A stretch of DNA of 47,315 nt from Lentisphaeria bacterium (GCA_017503375.1 JAFVTF010000007.1:1-47315); one strand, 5' to 3'; shown: positions 1 through 10,082, counted from the stretch's first letter. Notes: generated from the sequence alone by a model not told the origin. Program-made: numbers and translations.

Positions 1-70
1 CTACTCAAAGAGTAACCACCGAAAACGCTCCATTTTCAGATCTCTGCAAGAATTTTCAGACATTTTTGAA

Positions 71-88
71 GACTTTTGAAATTGCCTC
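71..88. repeat. Single arm of a second dispersed hairpin repeat
   Basis: The 18-mer GACTTTTGAAATTGCCTC matches the right arm of the hairpin at 18454-18471 with one difference, and is the exact reverse complement of that hairpin's left arm at 18432-18449. No partner arm lies nearby, so this looks like a fragment of the element. Confidence 0.5.
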
Positions 89-177
89 AGTAGTAAATAT
101 TTTCCGACCTGTATAGGAAACAGAACCGTTGTAAAAAACTCAAATCTGATATTACTGACAGAAATCCACATTTTTTT

Positions 178-360
178 GACTCTGTTACTAATATGGGGTG
201 ATAAATTCTTCTATTTCACTCAAAAGATGGCATTTCGATTTTTACATCGTAAAAATCGGAATGCCGCAAAAAGGTTTGGAAAAAAGGGGTGGAGTTTGAG
301 GAGGGGAAAAAGGACCTTTCCTCAAAAGGGCTTTTTCCCCTCCTCAAGGAACAACCTTTT
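178..360. repeat. Dispersed structured repeat, copy A (right end lost)
   Basis: One of three copies in the window (others at 13030-13236 and 47163-47315). Bases 224-328 are identical to 47211-47315, 105 of 105. It holds two hairpins. The first pairs 229-245 with 249-265 (17 bp, one G.T pair, 3-nt loop). The second pairs 296-312 with 331-347 (17 bp). The left end carries CTCTGTT as in copy B, but the right terminal repeat is missing and the groEL terminator begins at once. No credible protein is encoded here. The rest of 1-177 shows no gene; it contains only a lone arm (71-88) of another hairpin repeat. Confidence 0.8.
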
Positions 361-368
361 TTTACAAA

Positions 369-403
369 AAAACACCCGATCAGTTTTCGCTGACCGGGTG
401 TTT
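369..403 (-). terminator. Rho-independent terminator of groEL
   Basis: ACACCCGATCAG (372-383) pairs with CTGACCGGGTGT (390-401), 12 bp with one wobble. Read on the minus strand it is followed by a run of T. It starts about 30 bases after the groEL stop codon and closes the dnaK-groES-groEL unit. Confidence 0.9.
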
Positions 404-434
404 TGCTTTGGTGTCTGAAAGACAGGGGGATGAA

Positions 435-2096
<1,662 letters not shown>

Positions 2097-2118
2097 TTAT
2101 AGGAATGTTATTGATTGA

Positions 2119-2415
2119 TTAGCCAACGATCGCGAGGATATCGGATGCGCTGACGAGTTTGTATTCTTTGCCATCGACTTTGACTTCGGTTCCGCCGTAT
2201 TTGCTGGTCAGAACGATATCGCCGACTTTGACTTCAAATTCGATCTTTTTGCCGTCTTCATCAACTCTGCCTGTACCGAGAGCGACAACACGTGCTTCCT
2301 GGGGTTTTTCCTTTGCAGAATCAGGAATGAAGATTCCGCCCATTGTTTCTTCGACTGCTTCCACTGCTTCGATGAGAACTCTGTCTCCCAGCGGCTTGAT
2401 TTTGATGTCTGCCAT
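2119..2415 (-). CDS. groES: Co-chaperonin GroES (10 kDa)
   Basis: 98 residues, the normal length. GroES is the heptameric lid that closes the GroEL chamber. The family landmarks are present: the start [11 protein letters not shown], the mobile-loop region ending in [13 protein letters not shown], and the C-terminal [11 protein letters not shown]. An AAGGAG Shine-Dalgarno precedes the start. It sits between dnaK and groEL on the same strand; the 89-base gap to dnaK holds a hairpin but no clear separate promoter. Confidence 0.97.
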   Translation of the reverse strand: MADIKIKPLGDRVLIEAVEAVEETMGGIFIPDSAKEKPQEARVVALGTGRVDEDGKKIEFEVKVGDIVLTSKYGGTEVKVDGKEYKLVSASDILAIVG

Positions 2416-2467
2416 TTTTTTCTCCTTGGTTTTATGTTAGGTTTCGGCAATATTTTTTTAGTGAATC

Positions 2468-2491
2468 ACGGCAGAACCGGAGTCCTGCCGT
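2468..2491 (-). promoter_or_regulatory. Intercistronic hairpin between dnaK and groES
   Basis: ACGGCAG (2468-2474) pairs with CTGCCGT (2485-2491) around a 10-base loop. On the minus strand the following T/A stretch is not a clean U-run. A processing site or partial terminator that sets the dnaK to groESL ratio is more likely than a full stop. This is inference. Confidence 0.5.
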
Positions 2492-2504
2492 ATTATTTTA
2501 TCTC

Positions 2505-4403
2505 TTATTTTTCGTCATCCACGATTTCAGCATCGACGACGCCGTCATCGTTTTTGGGAGCTCCCTGAGCGCCCTGGGCACCGGCTGCGCCATTTGCCTG
2601 AGCCTGCTGGTAGATTTCCTGACCGTACTGCATCAGTTTTTCTTCCAGAGCTTTCATGGATGCCTTCATTGCTTCGGTATCGTTGTTTTCGATATCCTTT
2701 TTCAGCTTGGCGATGGCTGCTTCGAGATCGCTCTTTGCGTTGGCTGAAAGTTTATCTTCCAGTTCCTTGATCTGTTTTTCTGTCTGATAGACCATGGAAT
2801 CAGCGCGGTTTTTGGTTTCGATCTTATCTTTTGCAGCTTTATCTTCAGCTTCATGAGCCTTTGCATCGTCAACCATCTTCTTGATTTCATCTTCGGAGAG
2901 ACCGCTGTTTGCAGTGATGGTGATCTTCTGTTCCTTTCCGGTTCCGAGATCTTTTGCACTGACACTGATGATACCGTTTGCGTCGATATCGAATGTCACT
3001 TCGATCTGGGGAACTCCGCGGGGAGCAGGAGCGATACCGTCGAGACGGAATCTTCCGATGGATTTGTTGTCAGCAGCCATGTTGCGTTCGCCCTGGAGGA
3101 CGTGGATATCAACGGAGGGCTGATTGTCCGCTGCGGTGGAGAAGACTTCGCTCTTCTTGGTGGGAATCGTAGTATTGCGTTCGATGAGGCGTGTGGTTAC
3201 GCCGCCGAGTGTTTCAATACCCAGAGAGAGCGGGGTGACGTCCAGAAGGACAACATCCTGATTGGTGTCACCGGAGAGAACTCCGCCCTGAATTGCAGCA
3301 CCTGCGGCAACGACTTCATCGGGGTTGACGCCCTTGTGGGGTTCTTTTCCGAAGATTTCCTTTGCCTTTTCCTGAGCGCGGGGCATTCTTGTCATACCGC
3401 CAACGAGAATAACTTCGTTGATATTGGCTTTGGAAACGCCGGAGTCGCGGAGGCAGTTTTCGCAGGGTTTGACAGTGCGTTCGATCAGAGTATCACTGAG
3501 TCTTTCCAGATCAGCTCTGGAGAGATTCTGCTGAAGGTGAAGCGGACCGCTCTGGTTCATGGTGATGAAGGGGAGATTGATTTCGCTGTTCATGCTGGAG
3601 GAAAGTTCGCACTTTGCCTTTTCAGCAGCTTCTTTCAATCTCTGAAGTGCCTGGGGATCTTTTCTCAGGTCAACACCGTTTTCTTTCTGGAAGTTTTCAG
3701 CCAGCCAGTCAACGATAACTGCATCGAAGTCATCTCCGCCGAGGTGAGTATCACCGTTGGTGGCTTTCACTTCAAACACACCGTCAGCGATTTCGAGGAT
3801 GGAGATATCGAATGTTCCGCCGCCGAGGTCATAGACTGCAACGGTTTCTTCTGTATTTTCCTTGTCGATACCGTAAGCAAGAGCTGCTGCGGTAGGTTCG
3901 TTGACGATTCGCTTGACATCAAGTCCTGCGATTCTTCCGGCATCTTTTGTTGCCTGTCTCTGGCTGTCATTGAAGTAAGCAGGAACTGTGATAACAGCTT
4001 CGGTGATTTTTTCGCCGAGATATGCTTCTGCATCATTTTTGAGTTTCTGCAGGATCATTGCGGAGATTTCCGGCGGAGAATATTTCTTTCCGTCGACTTC
4101 AACGCAGGCATCACCGTTTGCTGCTTTTGTGACAGTGTAGGGGAGGCGTGCTGCTTCTTCCTGCATGTCAGCATACTTCATACCCATCAGACGTTTGATG
4201 GAGAAGATTGTATTTTTCGGGTTTGTGACAGCCTGACGTTTTGCGGTCTGACCGACAAGACGTTCACCGTTTTTTGTAAATGCAACGATAGAGGGTGTTG
4301 TATTAGCACCTTCAGCGTTCGGAATGATCTTAAAAGATCCGTGATCCATGACAGCCATGCAGCTGTTTGTGGTTCCCAAGTCGATACCAAGAATTTTTCC
4401 CAT
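2505..4403 (-). CDS. dnaK: Chaperone DnaK (Hsp70)
   Basis: 632 residues, typical for bacterial Hsp70. It is an ATP-dependent chaperone that binds exposed hydrophobic segments and cycles with DnaJ and GrpE. The N-terminal nucleotide-binding domain starts [15 protein letters not shown] ([15 protein letters not shown], residues 4-18) and carries AYGIDKE and [10 protein letters not shown]. The substrate-binding domain follows, and the Ala/Gly-rich tail ends [14 protein letters not shown], close to the classical EEVxDxxK motif. Neither dnaJ nor grpE is nearby. It is the first gene of a dnaK-groES-groEL unit, whereas many bacteria pair grpE with dnaK and keep groESL apart. A sigma-54 type promoter lies about 60 bases upstream. 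Confidence 0.98.
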   Translation of the reverse strand: MGKILGIDLGTTNSCMAVMDHGSFKIIPNAEGANTTPSIVAFTKNGERLVGQTAKRQAVTNPKNTIFSIKRLMGMKYADMQEEAARLPYTVTKAANGDACVEVDGKKYSPPEISAMILQKLKNDAEAYLGEKITEAVITVPAYFNDSQRQATKDAGRIAGLDVKRIVNEPTAAALAYGIDKENTEETVAVYDLGGGTFDISILEIADGVFEVKATNGDTHLGGDDFDAVIVDWLAENFQKENGVDLRKDPQALQRLKEAAEKAKCELSSSMNSEINLPFITMNQSGPLHLQQNLSRADLERLSDTLIERTVKPCENCLRDSGVSKANINEVILVGGMTRMPRAQEKAKEIFGKEPHKGVNPDEVVAAGAAIQGGVLSGDTNQDVVLLDVTPLSLGIETLGGVTTRLIERNTTIPTKKSEVFSTAADNQPSVDIHVLQGERNMAADNKSIGRFRLDGIAPAPRGVPQIEVTFDIDANGIISVSAKDLGTGKEQKITITANSGLSEDEIKKMVDDAKAHEAEDKAAKDKIETKNRADSMVYQTEKQIKELEDKLSANAKSDLEAAIAKLKKDIENNDTEAMKASMKALEEKLMQYGQEIYQQAQANGAAGAQGAQGAPKNDDGVVDAEIVDDEK

Positions 4404-4462
4404 AGTAGTACCCCTTTCGGTTGTTGTTTGTTAATGTACTGAGAATCTTCACTGTATGTACT

Positions 4463-4478
4463 AGCAAACAGCGTGCCA
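4463..4478 (-). promoter_or_regulatory. Sigma-54 (RpoN) type -24/-12 promoter of dnaK
   Basis: The minus strand reads TTGGCACG-CTGT-TTGCTA. This matches the RpoN consensus TGGCACG-N4-TTGCW at every conserved base, with exactly 10 bases between the GG and GC dinucleotides. Transcription would start near 4452, giving a leader of about 49 nt before the dnaK ATG. I found no CIRCE element (TTAGCACTC-N9-GAGTGCTAA) in this gap. Confidence 0.7.
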
Positions 4479-4550
4479 ACTTTTTTTGTTCTCAGAAAAA
4501 ACGGGGTTTTTTTATTTTTTTTCGGTAAAAACGGGACATTTTCGGCTGCT

Positions 4551-4583
4551 CAGTGTGTCACGGTGTGTCATTGTGTCACACTG
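4551..4583. promoter_or_regulatory. Repeat cluster, possible enhancer-binding-protein site
   Basis: Three copies of TGTGTCA lie at 4554, 4564 and 4572, inside an outer inverted repeat CAGTGTG (4551-4557) and CACACTG (4577-4583). The cluster is about 100-130 bases upstream of the predicted sigma-54 start. That is the usual distance for an upstream activating sequence. The activator is unknown; the role is inferred from position. Confidence 0.45.
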
Positions 4584-4597
4584 AAACCGGGCATGTC

Positions 4598-5404
4598 TCA
4601 CTCAAAAGTGCGTCTGGGATAACCTGCCTGACACAGAACATCTGCAGCTTTCTCAAAATTCCGCTGAAGATGAGCCGGATCATGGGCATCTGCATTGACG
4701 ATTACGGGAATCTTTCTGACATTGGCTTCTTTCAGGATTGCCAGGGATGGATACTGCTCTTCACATTCTTTGAACCATCCGGCAGTATTCAGTTCAATGC
4801 CGATACCTGTTTTCTGAACGATATCCAGCAGACGGACTGCATGGGGGAAGTATTCGTCATTGTTGATGAAACCGAATTTTTTCGGGAGGTCCATGTGACC
4901 GATAAAGGAAAATTCTTTCCGTGCGGCGGCACCTTCCAGTTTATGCCAGTAAATTTCGCAAATATTCTTTTTTTCTTCAGCTGTGAGAGCGCGCCAGGGG
5001 TCAGCACTGTGGTCGATGGGGAACAGATTGGAATAATGAACGGAACCGATCAGGTAATCAATGGGGTATTTCTCCAGATTTGCAAGGACGGAATCCGCGT
5101 TTTCATAGAAGAAATCCACCTCCAGTCCGATTTTGAGGGAAAAGGTTTCGTCTTCCAGTTCTTTTCTCATTTTCAGAAGAGTTTCCACATATTCGTCCAA
5201 ACGGTCAAGACGCAAACTCCATTCTACGATTTTCATTTCTTCATACGGGGAAACCACCCAGTGATCGGAAAGACCGAACTCTTTCAAACCGGTTTTTTTT
5301 GCAGCACGGCAGGTTTCTTTCAAATCAGTTCCGCCATCGCTCCAGCTGCTGTGGTTATGATAACAGGCGTTAAGGGTCGGGCCGGGATAGGTAAATTGAA
5401 GCAT
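4598..5404 (-). CDS. PHP-domain phosphoesterase, HisJ (histidinol-phosphatase)-like
   Basis: 268 residues from the chosen ATG. The PHP metal-site motifs are all visible: HNHS at residues 16-19, SDHW at 46-49, GLEVDFF, GSVHY, GHMD, and NADAHD near the C-terminus. The order and length fit the HisJ/HisK family, which removes phosphate from L-histidinol phosphate using a trinuclear metal site. No other his genes are close, so the substrate may be a different phosphoester. The frame extends to a TTG at 5410, but the GGAGG Shine-Dalgarno is 7 bases from the ATG at 5404 and would abut the TTG, so I chose the ATG. It follows the EutH-like gene by 2 bases, implying co-transcription. Confidence 0.8.
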   Translation of the reverse strand: MLQFTYPGPTLNACYHNHSSWSDGGTDLKETCRAAKKTGLKEFGLSDHWVVSPYEEMKIVEWSLRLDRLDEYVETLLKMRKELEDETFSLKIGLEVDFFYENADSVLANLEKYPIDYLIGSVHYSNLFPIDHSADPWRALTAEEKKNICEIYWHKLEGAAARKEFSFIGHMDLPKKFGFINNDEYFPHAVRLLDIVQKTGIGIELNTAGWFKECEEQYPSLAILKEANVRKIPVIVNADAHDPAHLQRNFEKAADVLCQAGYPRRTFE

Positions 5405-5406
5405 GT

Positions 5407-6504
5407 TCAAGCCTCCGTTTTATTGTTATATTTTCTATATATAATACTGACAAGGAGCAAAGCCGAAAATGCGGCTGTGAGTTTTGTGACCAGCAGGGGC
5501 AGCGCCAGTTTCGGCTGAATGGCACAGCAGAAAGCCAGATGATCTCCCAACGCAAAAGCTCCGCCCGTAAGAAATGCAAAGTTCAGGATTTTTCCCTTGT
5601 TATCCATATCTTTGATCATGAGAAAGGTGGGAATGGAATTTGCCAGAGAGGTTATCATGCCGAGAACAGCAGTATGGTTGATTCCGATTTTCTGTCCGGC
5701 TTGAATGAATATATTTTTGCAGCAGCGGTTGAGCAGCTCAATAAAGACATAAGCTCCCGGGAGGACGATCACGATGGAACCTACGATCTTGATTCCCTCC
5801 TGAATGGGTTCCAGCAGCCAGCCTTTCTCTCCGGCAAAACCTGTCAGTTCTGCAACAATCGCAAGCACGATTCCTGCCAGAGCCAGAATTTCAATGAATC
5901 TTCCGATTTTTGAGAGGATTTTTGTCAGTTTTTCCGGAATCAGCCAGAGCATGAGGACTGAAAGGACGGCGATGATTGTAACAGGAATCAGCTGTTTGAG
6001 GAGGAAAAGAACCGGATATCCGGCGGTCAAACCTCCTGCAAAACATCCCAGCGGCAGGGTGATGAAACCGAAAAGCAGACCTTTGAACAGAAATTCTCTG
6101 TCTTCCTGTTGGACCATTTTCAGAGCGGCAGGGAGAGTAAAGACGAAATTGACTCCCAGAACGGACCCCAGCAGCATTCCGCTGAAATCAGCAACTCTGG
6201 AATCTTGAGTCAGCGAGTGTGCCAGCTGAAAAGCACCCATATCATTGGCAATAAAGATTCCAGACAGCAATCCCGGGTCCATGCCGAGGAATTCCGCTGC
6301 AGGAGCAAGAACAGGTGTCAGAAATTTCTGAAAACATGGGATCAGCACAATGATGCCTGCCATGGTCAGAAACAGGGGTTCAAAGGCTTGAATTCCTGCT
6401 GAGAAACGTTCCCCCAGTTTCCATTTATTGCCCCGCATGGAGTCAATCGCTCCCAGAATGAGGCATAATGCGAACAGGTACATGAGGATTTTTGTTACAG
6501 ACAT
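5407..6504 (-). CDS. EutH-like ethanolamine/small-molecule membrane permease
   Basis: 365 residues, almost wholly hydrophobic, with about ten membrane segments. Conserved-looking blocks IANDMGAFQLAHSL and GMITSLANSIPTFLMIKDMD recall EutH, the ethanolamine permease of ethanolamine-utilisation operons. No eutABC, microcompartment or other eut genes are in the window, so transport of ethanolamine is not assured. The frame opens at a TTG (6528); the ATG at 6504 has AGGGA seven bases upstream and is the likely start. A strong terminator-like hairpin just upstream separates it from the PurF-like gene. It is followed at once by the PHP phosphatase. Confidence 0.75.
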   Translation of the reverse strand: MSVTKILMYLFALCLILGAIDSMRGNKWKLGERFSAGIQAFEPLFLTMAGIIVLIPCFQKFLTPVLAPAAEFLGMDPGLLSGIFIANDMGAFQLAHSLTQDSRVADFSGMLLGSVLGVNFVFTLPAALKMVQQEDREFLFKGLLFGFITLPLGCFAGGLTAGYPVLFLLKQLIPVTIIAVLSVLMLWLIPEKLTKILSKIGRFIEILALAGIVLAIVAELTGFAGEKGWLLEPIQEGIKIVGSIVIVLPGAYVFIELLNRCCKNIFIQAGQKIGINHTAVLGMITSLANSIPTFLMIKDMDNKGKILNFAFLTGGAFALGDHLAFCCAIQPKLALPLLVTKLTAAFSALLLVSIIYRKYNNKTEA

Positions 6505-6518
6505 GGCAGATTCCCTGT

Positions 6519-6558
6519 TAAAAATCAAGCTCTTATCCGGAAGAATCGGATAAGAGCT
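6519..6558 (-). terminator. Intrinsic terminator after the PurF-like gene
   Basis: AGCTCTTATCCG (6528-6539) pairs perfectly with CGGATAAGAGCT (6547-6558), 12 bp with a 7-base loop, followed on the minus strand by TGATTTTT. It lies between the PurF-like stop and the EutH-like start, so it probably stops or attenuates read-through. Confidence 0.75.
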
Positions 6559-6579
6559 GAGGAAACATAAAAGTTATCT

Positions 6580-8010
6580 TTATTTACACTTGGAGCAGCA
6601 TCCTTTGCAGCCGTCGAAGCAGTAAGTACAGACTTTTTCCTTCGGCAGACCGATAGCGGCGATCATCTTTTCGATGGTCTGGTACTTCAGAGTTGTCAAT
6701 CCCAGACTCTTCCGGATTTCGTCGACCATCTGCAGGTGCTTGGGTGTTCCGGCTGTGATATATTCGCGGAGGATTTCATCTGCGGGTTCTCCGCCTTCCA
6801 GCGTATTGATGACTCTGCGGGCTGCAAGATCCAGAGTGGATTTGGAGCGGGCAAAGTTCAGATAACGGCAGGGGAACAGCAGCGGGGGGGAAGCAGATCT
6901 CATGTGAACTTCCTGAGCACCGCGTTCATAGAGACGTTTTGCGATGCTTTTGAACTGATTTCCGCGAACGATGGAGTCATCACAGAAGAGCAGTTTTTTT
7001 CCGGCGATCTGATGGTCGACAGGGACGAGTTTCATTTTAGCGACCAGTTTCCGCATTTCCTGACTTGTGGGCATAAAGGAACGGGGCCAGGTGGGAGTAT
7101 ATTTGACAAGTGCCCGCATATAGGGTTTTCTGCGGGCATTGGAATAACCGATTGCGTGAGCAACTCCGGAATCGGGGATACCGCAAACGGAATCAACATC
7201 AATATCATCGCCTTCTGCCAGCAGTTCACCGTTTTTATAGCGGACAGTTTCCGTATTTGTTCCTTCATAATTGGAGGAGGGATAACCGAAGTAGACCCAG
7301 AAGAAGGAGCAAATCTGCATACAGTCGCCGGGAGCTTTCAGCTGAATTTTTTCATTGGCGGTCAGCTTCACGATTTCTCCGGGACCAAGTTCACATTCTG
7401 CATCGAAGTCAAGATTGGGCAGAGAGGTGGATTCCACAGCAACGGCGTGTGCACCTTCCCGTTTTCCGATAACAATGGGAATTCTGCCATATTTATCACG
7501 GGCGGCATAAATCACATTGTCGATCATCAGCAGAACGGAACAGGAGCCGTCGATAACTTCCTGTGCATAGCTGATCCCTTCTTCAACGGTGGATTTCATG
7601 TTGATGAGAGAGGCTATCACTTCGGTGGGGTTGTATTCTCCGGTAGACATTTCCGCAAAATGAGACTGACCGTGATTGAAGAGATGTTCTGCCAGTTCGT
7701 CAATGTTATTAATCTTTCCCACAGTTACGATTGCATAAGTTCCCAGGTGAGAACAGATGACCAGCGGCTGATCTTCCATGTCGCTGATTACACCGATTCC
7801 GCATTTTCCGGAAAGTTTCGGCAGGTCACTGTCAAACTTTGACCTGAACTGTGCATTTGTGATGTCGTGAATGAATCGTCTGATGATGCCATTCCGGTCT
7901 GTAACAGCCATTCCGGCACGTTTGGTTCCAAGGTGTGAATGATAATCTGTTCCGTAGAACAGATCCGACACGCAGTCATTTTCTGAAATGACGCCAAAAA
8001 AACCGCCCAT
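6580..8010 (-). CDS. PurF-like amidophosphoribosyltransferase homologue lacking the glutaminase Cys
   Basis: 476 residues with the architecture of PurF: an N-terminal Ntn glutamine-amidotransferase domain, then a phosphoribosyltransferase domain. PurF makes phosphoribosylamine from PRPP and glutamine, with Cys at position 2 as the nucleophile. Here the protein begins MGGFFGV; codon 2 is GGC (Gly) instead of Cys. The PRPP loop is intact (LLFCDDSIVRGNQ, about residue 355), as are DYHSHLGTKRAGM and the RSASPP block. A cysteine-rich tail (CTYCFDGCKGCCSKCK) ends the protein. The GGAG Shine-Dalgarno sits 8 bases from the ATG, so the start is sound. The glutaminase is probably inactive; an ammonia-using or repurposed PRPP enzyme is possible. 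MGG-starting paralogues exist in other anaerobes, so the change is unlikely to be an error. Confidence 0.85.
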   Translation of the reverse strand: MGGFFGVISENDCVSDLFYGTDYHSHLGTKRAGMAVTDRNGIIRRFIHDITNAQFRSKFDSDLPKLSGKCGIGVISDMEDQPLVICSHLGTYAIVTVGKINNIDELAEHLFNHGQSHFAEMSTGEYNPTEVIASLINMKSTVEEGISYAQEVIDGSCSVLLMIDNVIYAARDKYGRIPIVIGKREGAHAVAVESTSLPNLDFDAECELGPGEIVKLTANEKIQLKAPGDCMQICSFFWVYFGYPSSNYEGTNTETVRYKNGELLAEGDDIDVDSVCGIPDSGVAHAIGYSNARRKPYMRALVKYTPTWPRSFMPTSQEMRKLVAKMKLVPVDHQIAGKKLLFCDDSIVRGNQFKSIAKRLYERGAQEVHMRSASPPLLFPCRYLNFARSKSTLDLAARRVINTLEGGEPADEILREYITAGTPKHLQMVDEIRKSLGLTTLKYQTIEKMIAAIGLPKEKVCTYCFDGCKGCCSKCK

Positions 8011-8051
8011 AATTTTAGCTCCGCTGAGGGTTAAGAGATATTAGTCATGGT

Positions 8052-8080
8052 AACATATACTCAAATTGTGCTGTTTTCAA
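8052..8080 (-). promoter_or_regulatory. Sigma-70 type promoter of the PurF-like gene
   Basis: On the minus strand TTGAAA (8075-8080) and TATGTT (8052-8057) are separated by 17 bases, about 45 bases upstream of the start codon. Confidence 0.5.
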
Positions 8081-8147
8081 ATTTTCTTTCCAAGAAAAAA
8101 TAAGCTTTTTCTCAGATTTTTTTTATTTTTTTGCTTGACAAGGAATT

Positions 8148-9038
8148 TTATAAAGCGGATATGGCGTAAAGGGTCATTGCCGCAAGCATGAGAATTGCCA
8201 TAATAAGTTTTCTGAACCAAAGCCGCAGAGGAATATCCGGCTCACTCTTTTCCAGACCGAGCTTTACCAGAATCACACCGAGAATAACAGAGATTACACC
8301 TCTGCTGGATTGGATAATACTGCCGAATACCACACCGATCGAACCGAAACAGACCATCAGGGAAAGAATGGAGCCGAGATAAAATGCGCTGTATGGCAAG
8401 GCTTCTTTCAGCCTCGCTTTTGTCGGCGGATATTTTTTTAATCCGGGAAGAACCAGTATTCCGACCGTTGTATAAATGATTCCCATCACACCGAAGGCAT
8501 TCCGGATGACGGATTCTCCGGGCATCAGATTCATCATTTTTGTAATGCAGATATCGCACAATGCATATCCGAACACCGATGCAATGAGCCAGAAAATGCT
8601 TTTCAGCGGGATTTTTCCTCCGGAGTAATTCATTCCAACAGCGGCAAGACTGCACAGGACAATCGCCAGCCACTGCAGCCAGGTCGGAATATCTCCCATC
8701 AGAAAAGTCAGAATCGCAATCGCCAGAACCTTCAATCCGATCAGTGATGCAGCCCGGGAGGCTTCTACATGCCGCAGCATCATAAACCAGCTGACCTGAG
8801 CGAACAGAAAGAAAAATGATTCTGCTGCAAGATACAGATAAAATTCTCTGTTCCACGGAAATTCAATGAAAAACAGACTTCCGGCTAAAAGAATGATTCC
8901 CCCGAAGAGCATATTGAACTGGGAATGGATTGCCAGCTGAAGCGGATTGCTGTGTTTTCTGAAATATGCGCGGGAGAATATGTAACTTCCGCTCATCAAA
9001 AGGGCTGAAATAATTCCGGATACAATTCCTGTAAGCAT
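8148..9038 (-). CDS. EamA/DMT-family membrane transporter
   Basis: 296 residues with about ten hydrophobic segments in two similar halves, as in EamA drug/metabolite transporters of the inner membrane. The N-terminal segment ISALLMSGSYIFSRAYFRK and the second-half WLIASVFGYALCDICITKMM are typical of the fold. The substrate cannot be told from sequence. It lies 21 bases downstream of a second transporter of the same family (9060-9959). The two may be co-transcribed and could form a heterodimer, as paired small DMT proteins sometimes do, although each is already full length. Confidence 0.8.
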   Translation of the reverse strand: MLTGIVSGIISALLMSGSYIFSRAYFRKHSNPLQLAIHSQFNMLFGGIILLAGSLFFIEFPWNREFYLYLAAESFFFLFAQVSWFMMLRHVEASRAASLIGLKVLAIAILTFLMGDIPTWLQWLAIVLCSLAAVGMNYSGGKIPLKSIFWLIASVFGYALCDICITKMMNLMPGESVIRNAFGVMGIIYTTVGILVLPGLKKYPPTKARLKEALPYSAFYLGSILSLMVCFGSIGVVFGSIIQSSRGVISVILGVILVKLGLEKSEPDIPLRLWFRKLIMAILMLAAMTLYAISAL

Positions 9039-9059
9039 TTCTTTTTTTCCTGTACACCG

Positions 9060-9959
9060 TTACTTTTTTAACGCAAGCAGAACAACCCCCAGAAGAATCA
9101 GAAGCAGAGGAATTGCTTTTTTCTTCAGGTTTTTATCATGGAACCAGAGTCCGCCGACTGCAAATGTCACGATGCAGTTGCTCCTGCGGACAAGGGAAAG
9201 TATCGCGATTTGAGCATCCGGAACGCTGACGGCGTAAAAATAAAGCCAGTCTGCAATGATCAGCAGAATTCCCGTTGCCGGGATGCACCAGCGAAACTCA
9301 AACGGATGTTTATGTCCGAATGCTGTTCTGATGAGCCATGCCAATCCCAGAACAATAACAAGGTCGGCTGAGAACCAGAATTGCAGCATTTCCCGGTCCA
9401 GTTTCAAAACGCCAAGCAGATATTTGTCATAAAGAGCTGATGCGGAACCGATCAAAGTTCCCAGCATAATCAGATAAATTCCCTTTGACTTTGCAAAATG
9501 AATTCCTTCCAGTTTTCCGATCACGGAGAAAATATAATATCCGATAAAGATAAGAGCCATTGCCATTCCCTGCCAGAGCGTTGGCAGTTCCTGAAAGAGA
9601 ATGATTGCTCCCAGGAGAGTCCAGATGGGAGAACTTGCTCTGATGGGGGAGGTAATGGAAACCGGTAAATCCCGCATTGCATAGAAAATACAGATCCAGC
9701 TGGAACCGACGATACATGATTTCAGCAGGACATGCAGGTAAAATGGCAGTGTTTGAGCAAAACACTGGGGCAGGGTGCCGCGGAATGTTGTTGCTCCGAA
9801 CATTACAATAAAGCCGGAAAGCGTTGCAAAAAACAGAGCCGGCATTACGGAGTTTTTATTCACCGACATTTTCTTGCCGATGTCATAAAATCCCAAACAG
9901 AGGGCAGACCCGAGAATCGGCAGAAACCAAACCGGAATTGAGGAAAATAATGTTGTCAT
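9060..9959 (-). CDS. EamA/DMT-family membrane transporter
   Basis: 299 residues with ten predicted membrane segments. The first half carries an EamA-like run (SPIRASSPIWTLLGAIILFQE) and the C-terminus ends in a hydrophobic helix followed by KK. It is the first gene of a two-transporter pair and is transcribed divergently from rnr across 123 bases. An AAAGG Shine-Dalgarno lies 10 bases before the ATG. Paralogue of the downstream gene; substrate unknown. Confidence 0.8.
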   Translation of the reverse strand: MTTLFSSIPVWFLPILGSALCLGFYDIGKKMSVNKNSVMPALFFATLSGFIVMFGATTFRGTLPQCFAQTLPFYLHVLLKSCIVGSSWICIFYAMRDLPVSITSPIRASSPIWTLLGAIILFQELPTLWQGMAMALIFIGYYIFSVIGKLEGIHFAKSKGIYLIMLGTLIGSASALYDKYLLGVLKLDREMLQFWFSADLVIVLGLAWLIRTAFGHKHPFEFRWCIPATGILLIIADWLYFYAVSVPDAQIAILSLVRRSNCIVTFAVGGLWFHDKNLKKKAIPLLLILLGVVLLALKK

Positions 9960-10029
9960 AAAGTGAAAACCTTTCGTTAATCCGGGTAATATACCATAAT
10001 TATTGAAAAAAGCAATTCAACAGAAAAAA

Positions 10030-10075
10030 TCCTCCTTGAAATTTTTCGCAATCGGGATAAATTACCATTCAAGGA
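10030..10075 (+). promoter_or_regulatory. rnr upstream region: promoter and inverted repeat overlapping the Shine-Dalgarno
   Basis: CTCCTTGAA and TTCAAGGAG form a 9-bp perfect inverted repeat whose right arm contains the AAGGAG Shine-Dalgarno of rnr. A TTGAAA/TAAATT pair spaced by 16 bases overlaps the left arm. If transcription starts further upstream, the hairpin would mask the ribosome site; if it starts from this promoter, the repeat could instead be a protein-binding site. Confidence 0.4.
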
Positions 10076-10082
10076 GATTTTT

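Noticed and set aside
176..418. 80-residue open frame in the first intergenic region
   Set aside because: It lies entirely within the structured repeat and the groEL terminator, has no ribosome site and reads through hairpin arms.
2853..4442. 529-residue plus-strand frame over dnaK
   Set aside because: Antisense shadow of dnaK with improbable composition and no homologous pattern.
4404..4597. CIRCE/HrcA operator upstream of dnaK
   Set aside because: No TTAGCACTC-N9-GAGTGCTAA match exists; the visible palindromic words are TGTGTCA type.
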